From Vibrio azureus (GTDB lineage Bacteria; Pseudomonadota; Gammaproteobacteria; Enterobacterales; Vibrionaceae): a stretch of DNA of 64,000 nucleotides. The notes under the pieces are model-generated. The model was not told the origin of the DNA. It saw only the letters and a list, made by a program, of their open reading frames with translations, and made no database searches. The DNA is taken from contig NZ_CP018616.1 of NCBI RefSeq assembly GCF_002849855.1, forward strand, positions 992,001 through 1,056,000. The letters run 5' to 3'. Below are positions 62,781 to 64,000 of the stretch, in pieces; the first letter of the stretch is position 1; each line of letters starts with the position of its first letter. The translations under genes and the position numbers were made by a program.

Positions 62781-64000
62781 TTAGGATGACTTACGTACTC
62801 GTAGATACCATTCAGAAAGTAGGCGCACTTGCTTCTCTGTGTAGCCTTTTTCCATCATACGAGCGACAAAGTCGTCGTGTTTCTTCTGATCTTCAGAAGA
62901 TGTTTTCGCATTGAATGAGATAACCGGTAGCAGTTCTTCTGTGTTGGAGAACATCTTCTTCTCGATTACTGTGCGCAGTTTTTCGTAGCTAGTCCAAACT
63001 GGATTTTGTCCATTGTTATTGGCTTTTGCACGAAGGACAAAATTAACGATCTCGTTACGGAAGTCCTTAGGATTGGAAATACCTGCAGTCTTTTCAATTT
63101 TTTCTAGTTCAGCATTAAGGGAAGCACGATCGAACAGTTGGCCTGTTTCTGGGTCGCGGTACTCTTGGTCTTGAATCCAGAAGTCAGCATAGGTGACGTA
63201 GCGGTCAAAGATGTTTTGACCATACTCGGAGTATGATTCAAGGTAAGCAGTTTGTACTTCTTTACCAATAAACTCTACATAACGAGGCACTAGGTAACCT
63301 TTGAGGAACTCAAGGTATTTCTCTGCAACTTCGCTTGGGAATTGTTCGCGTTCGACTTGTTGTTCTATGACATAGAATAGGTGCACTGGGTTAGCTGCAA
63401 CTTCAGATTGGTCGAAGTTAAACACTCTTGACAGTATTTTGAAGGCAAAACGAGTAGAAAGACCATTCATGCCCTCATCAACACCAGCAAAGTCTCGATA
63501 CTCTTGATAGCTTTTGGCTTTTGGATCAGTGTCTTTTAGAGTCTCACCGTCATACACTCGCATCTTAGAGAAAATAGACGAGTTATCCGGCTCTTTAAGT
63601 CTTGAGAGGATACTAAATTGAGCCAGTGTTTCTAAAGTACTTGGAGAGCAAGGAGCGGTTGAAAGCTCACTGTTCTCAAGGAGTTTTTTGTAGATTTTGA
63701 CTTCTTCAGAGACACGTAAGCAATAAGGTACTTTTACAATGTAGACCCTATCTAGAAAGGCTTCGTTATTTTTGTTATTGCGGAACGTTTGCCACTCCGA
63801 TTCATTGGAGTGCGCCAAGATCATGCCGTCAAATGGAATCGCTGATAAACCTTCGGTGCCGTTGAAATTACCTTCCTGCGTTGCTGTAAGTAAAGGGTGC
63901 AAGACTTTAATTGGGGCCTTGAACATTTCCACGAATTCCATCAACCCTTGGTTGGCCTTACAAAGTGCACCGGAATAGCTGTAAGCGTCAGGGTCATCTT
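62781..64000 (-). CDS. yeaG: PrkA-type serine protein kinase YeaG, C-terminal part (cut by window end)
   Basis: About 406 residues of a ~640-residue protein whose reading frame continues past the window edge; the ATG at 63944 is internal. The visible segment DPDAYSYSGALCKANQGLMEFVEMFK, followed by LLTATQEGNFNGT and PFDGMILAHSNESEW, is the AAA-like part of PrkA. The PrkA C-terminal domain continues with RVYDGETLKD, the FDRYVTYADFWIQDQEYRDP segment and NFVLRAKANNNGQNP. YeaG is an autophosphorylating kinase induced in stationary phase and nitrogen starvation. It is followed 45 bases later by yeaH. Confidence 0.93.
   Translation of the reverse strand, partial: DDPDAYSYSGALCKANQGLMEFVEMFKAPIKVLHPLLTATQEGNFNGTEGLSAIPFDGMILAHSNESEWQTFRNNKNNEAFLDRVYIVKVPYCLRVSEEVKIYKKLLENSELSTAPCSPSTLETLAQFSILSRLKEPDNSSIFSKMRVYDGETLKDTDPKAKSYQEYRDFAGVDEGMNGLSTRFAFKILSRVFNFDQSEVAANPVHLFYVIEQQVEREQFPSEVAEKYLEFLKGYLVPRYVEFIGKEVQTAYLESYSEYGQNIFDRYVTYADFWIQDQEYRDPETGQLFDRASLNAELEKIEKTAGISNPKDFRNEIVNFVLRAKANNNGQNPVWTSYEKLRTVIEKKMFSNTEELLPVISFNAKTSSEDQKKHDDFVARMMEKGYTEKQVRLLSEWYLRVRKSS

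Noticed and set aside
1..64000. tRNA or rRNA genes
   Set aside because: No cloverleaf-like stretch with GGTTCGANTC or rRNA signature was found in the gaps read.

Overview
The window looks like a piece of the main chromosome of a Vibrio or close Vibrionaceae relative. The evidence is gene order and protein type: csiV-mfd-PilZ-lolCDE-DUF2062/comEC-msbA-lpxK-ycaR-kdsB, hinT-COG3014-ycfL-lpoB-thiK-ycfP-ndh, decR-tesB-ybaY-ffs, yeaG-yeaH-ycgB, and a DUF1887 (VC1899-type) protein. Short intergenic repeats built around a core like TACCCAAGTGACCT also recur throughout. No rRNA, tRNA, IS element, CRISPR array or integrase was seen. The only stable RNA gene identified is the 4.5S SRP RNA.

Layout. 1-14.8 kb is mostly core: the tail of an RND pump, DUF1244, a secreted HbpS-like protein, the pbpC / alpha-2-macroglobulin pair, glutathione peroxidase with a DUF3429 membrane protein, a cysteine-synthase-fold enzyme divergent from a DecR-like regulator, tesB, ybaY, a membrane protein and ffs. 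14.8-24.5 kb is an accessory, AT-rich block. It holds a Gly/Cys-tailed membrane protein, two tandem paralogues of an unrecognised YwqG-like family, a LysR / DJ-1 pair, a helix-turn-helix protein, a secreted M4-type metallopeptidase, and a large secreted protein ending in a cholera-toxin-A-like ADP-ribosyltransferase domain. 24.5-47.8 kb returns to core: SPOUT methyltransferase, fdxA, FAD oxidoreductase, CBS protein, zntA with a MerR-type promoter, udp with a CRP site, the DUF1887 CARF nuclease, a chemoreceptor, the hinT-to-ndh cluster, csiV, mfd and PilZ. 48.1-49.4 kb is a small insert carrying a type III secretion chaperone and an ADP-ribosyltransferase effector. 49.9-64 kb is envelope biogenesis (lolCDE, comEC, msbA, lpxK, kdsB) and the stress operon yeaG-yeaH-ycgB, cut by the window end.

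How it fits together. Many genes serve the envelope: lipoprotein sorting (LolCDE), lipid A flipping and phosphorylation (MsbA, LpxK), Kdo activation (KdsB), and peptidoglycan synthesis control (PBP1C, LpoB, CsiV). The most interesting content is two apparently unrelated ADP-ribosyltransferase loci in one 64-kb stretch, one Sec-type and secreted and one type III-type. The same window carries a CARF-domain nuclease with no CRISPR locus nearby and an altered ligand-binding motif. All functions are assigned from motifs read by eye; no database search was possible.
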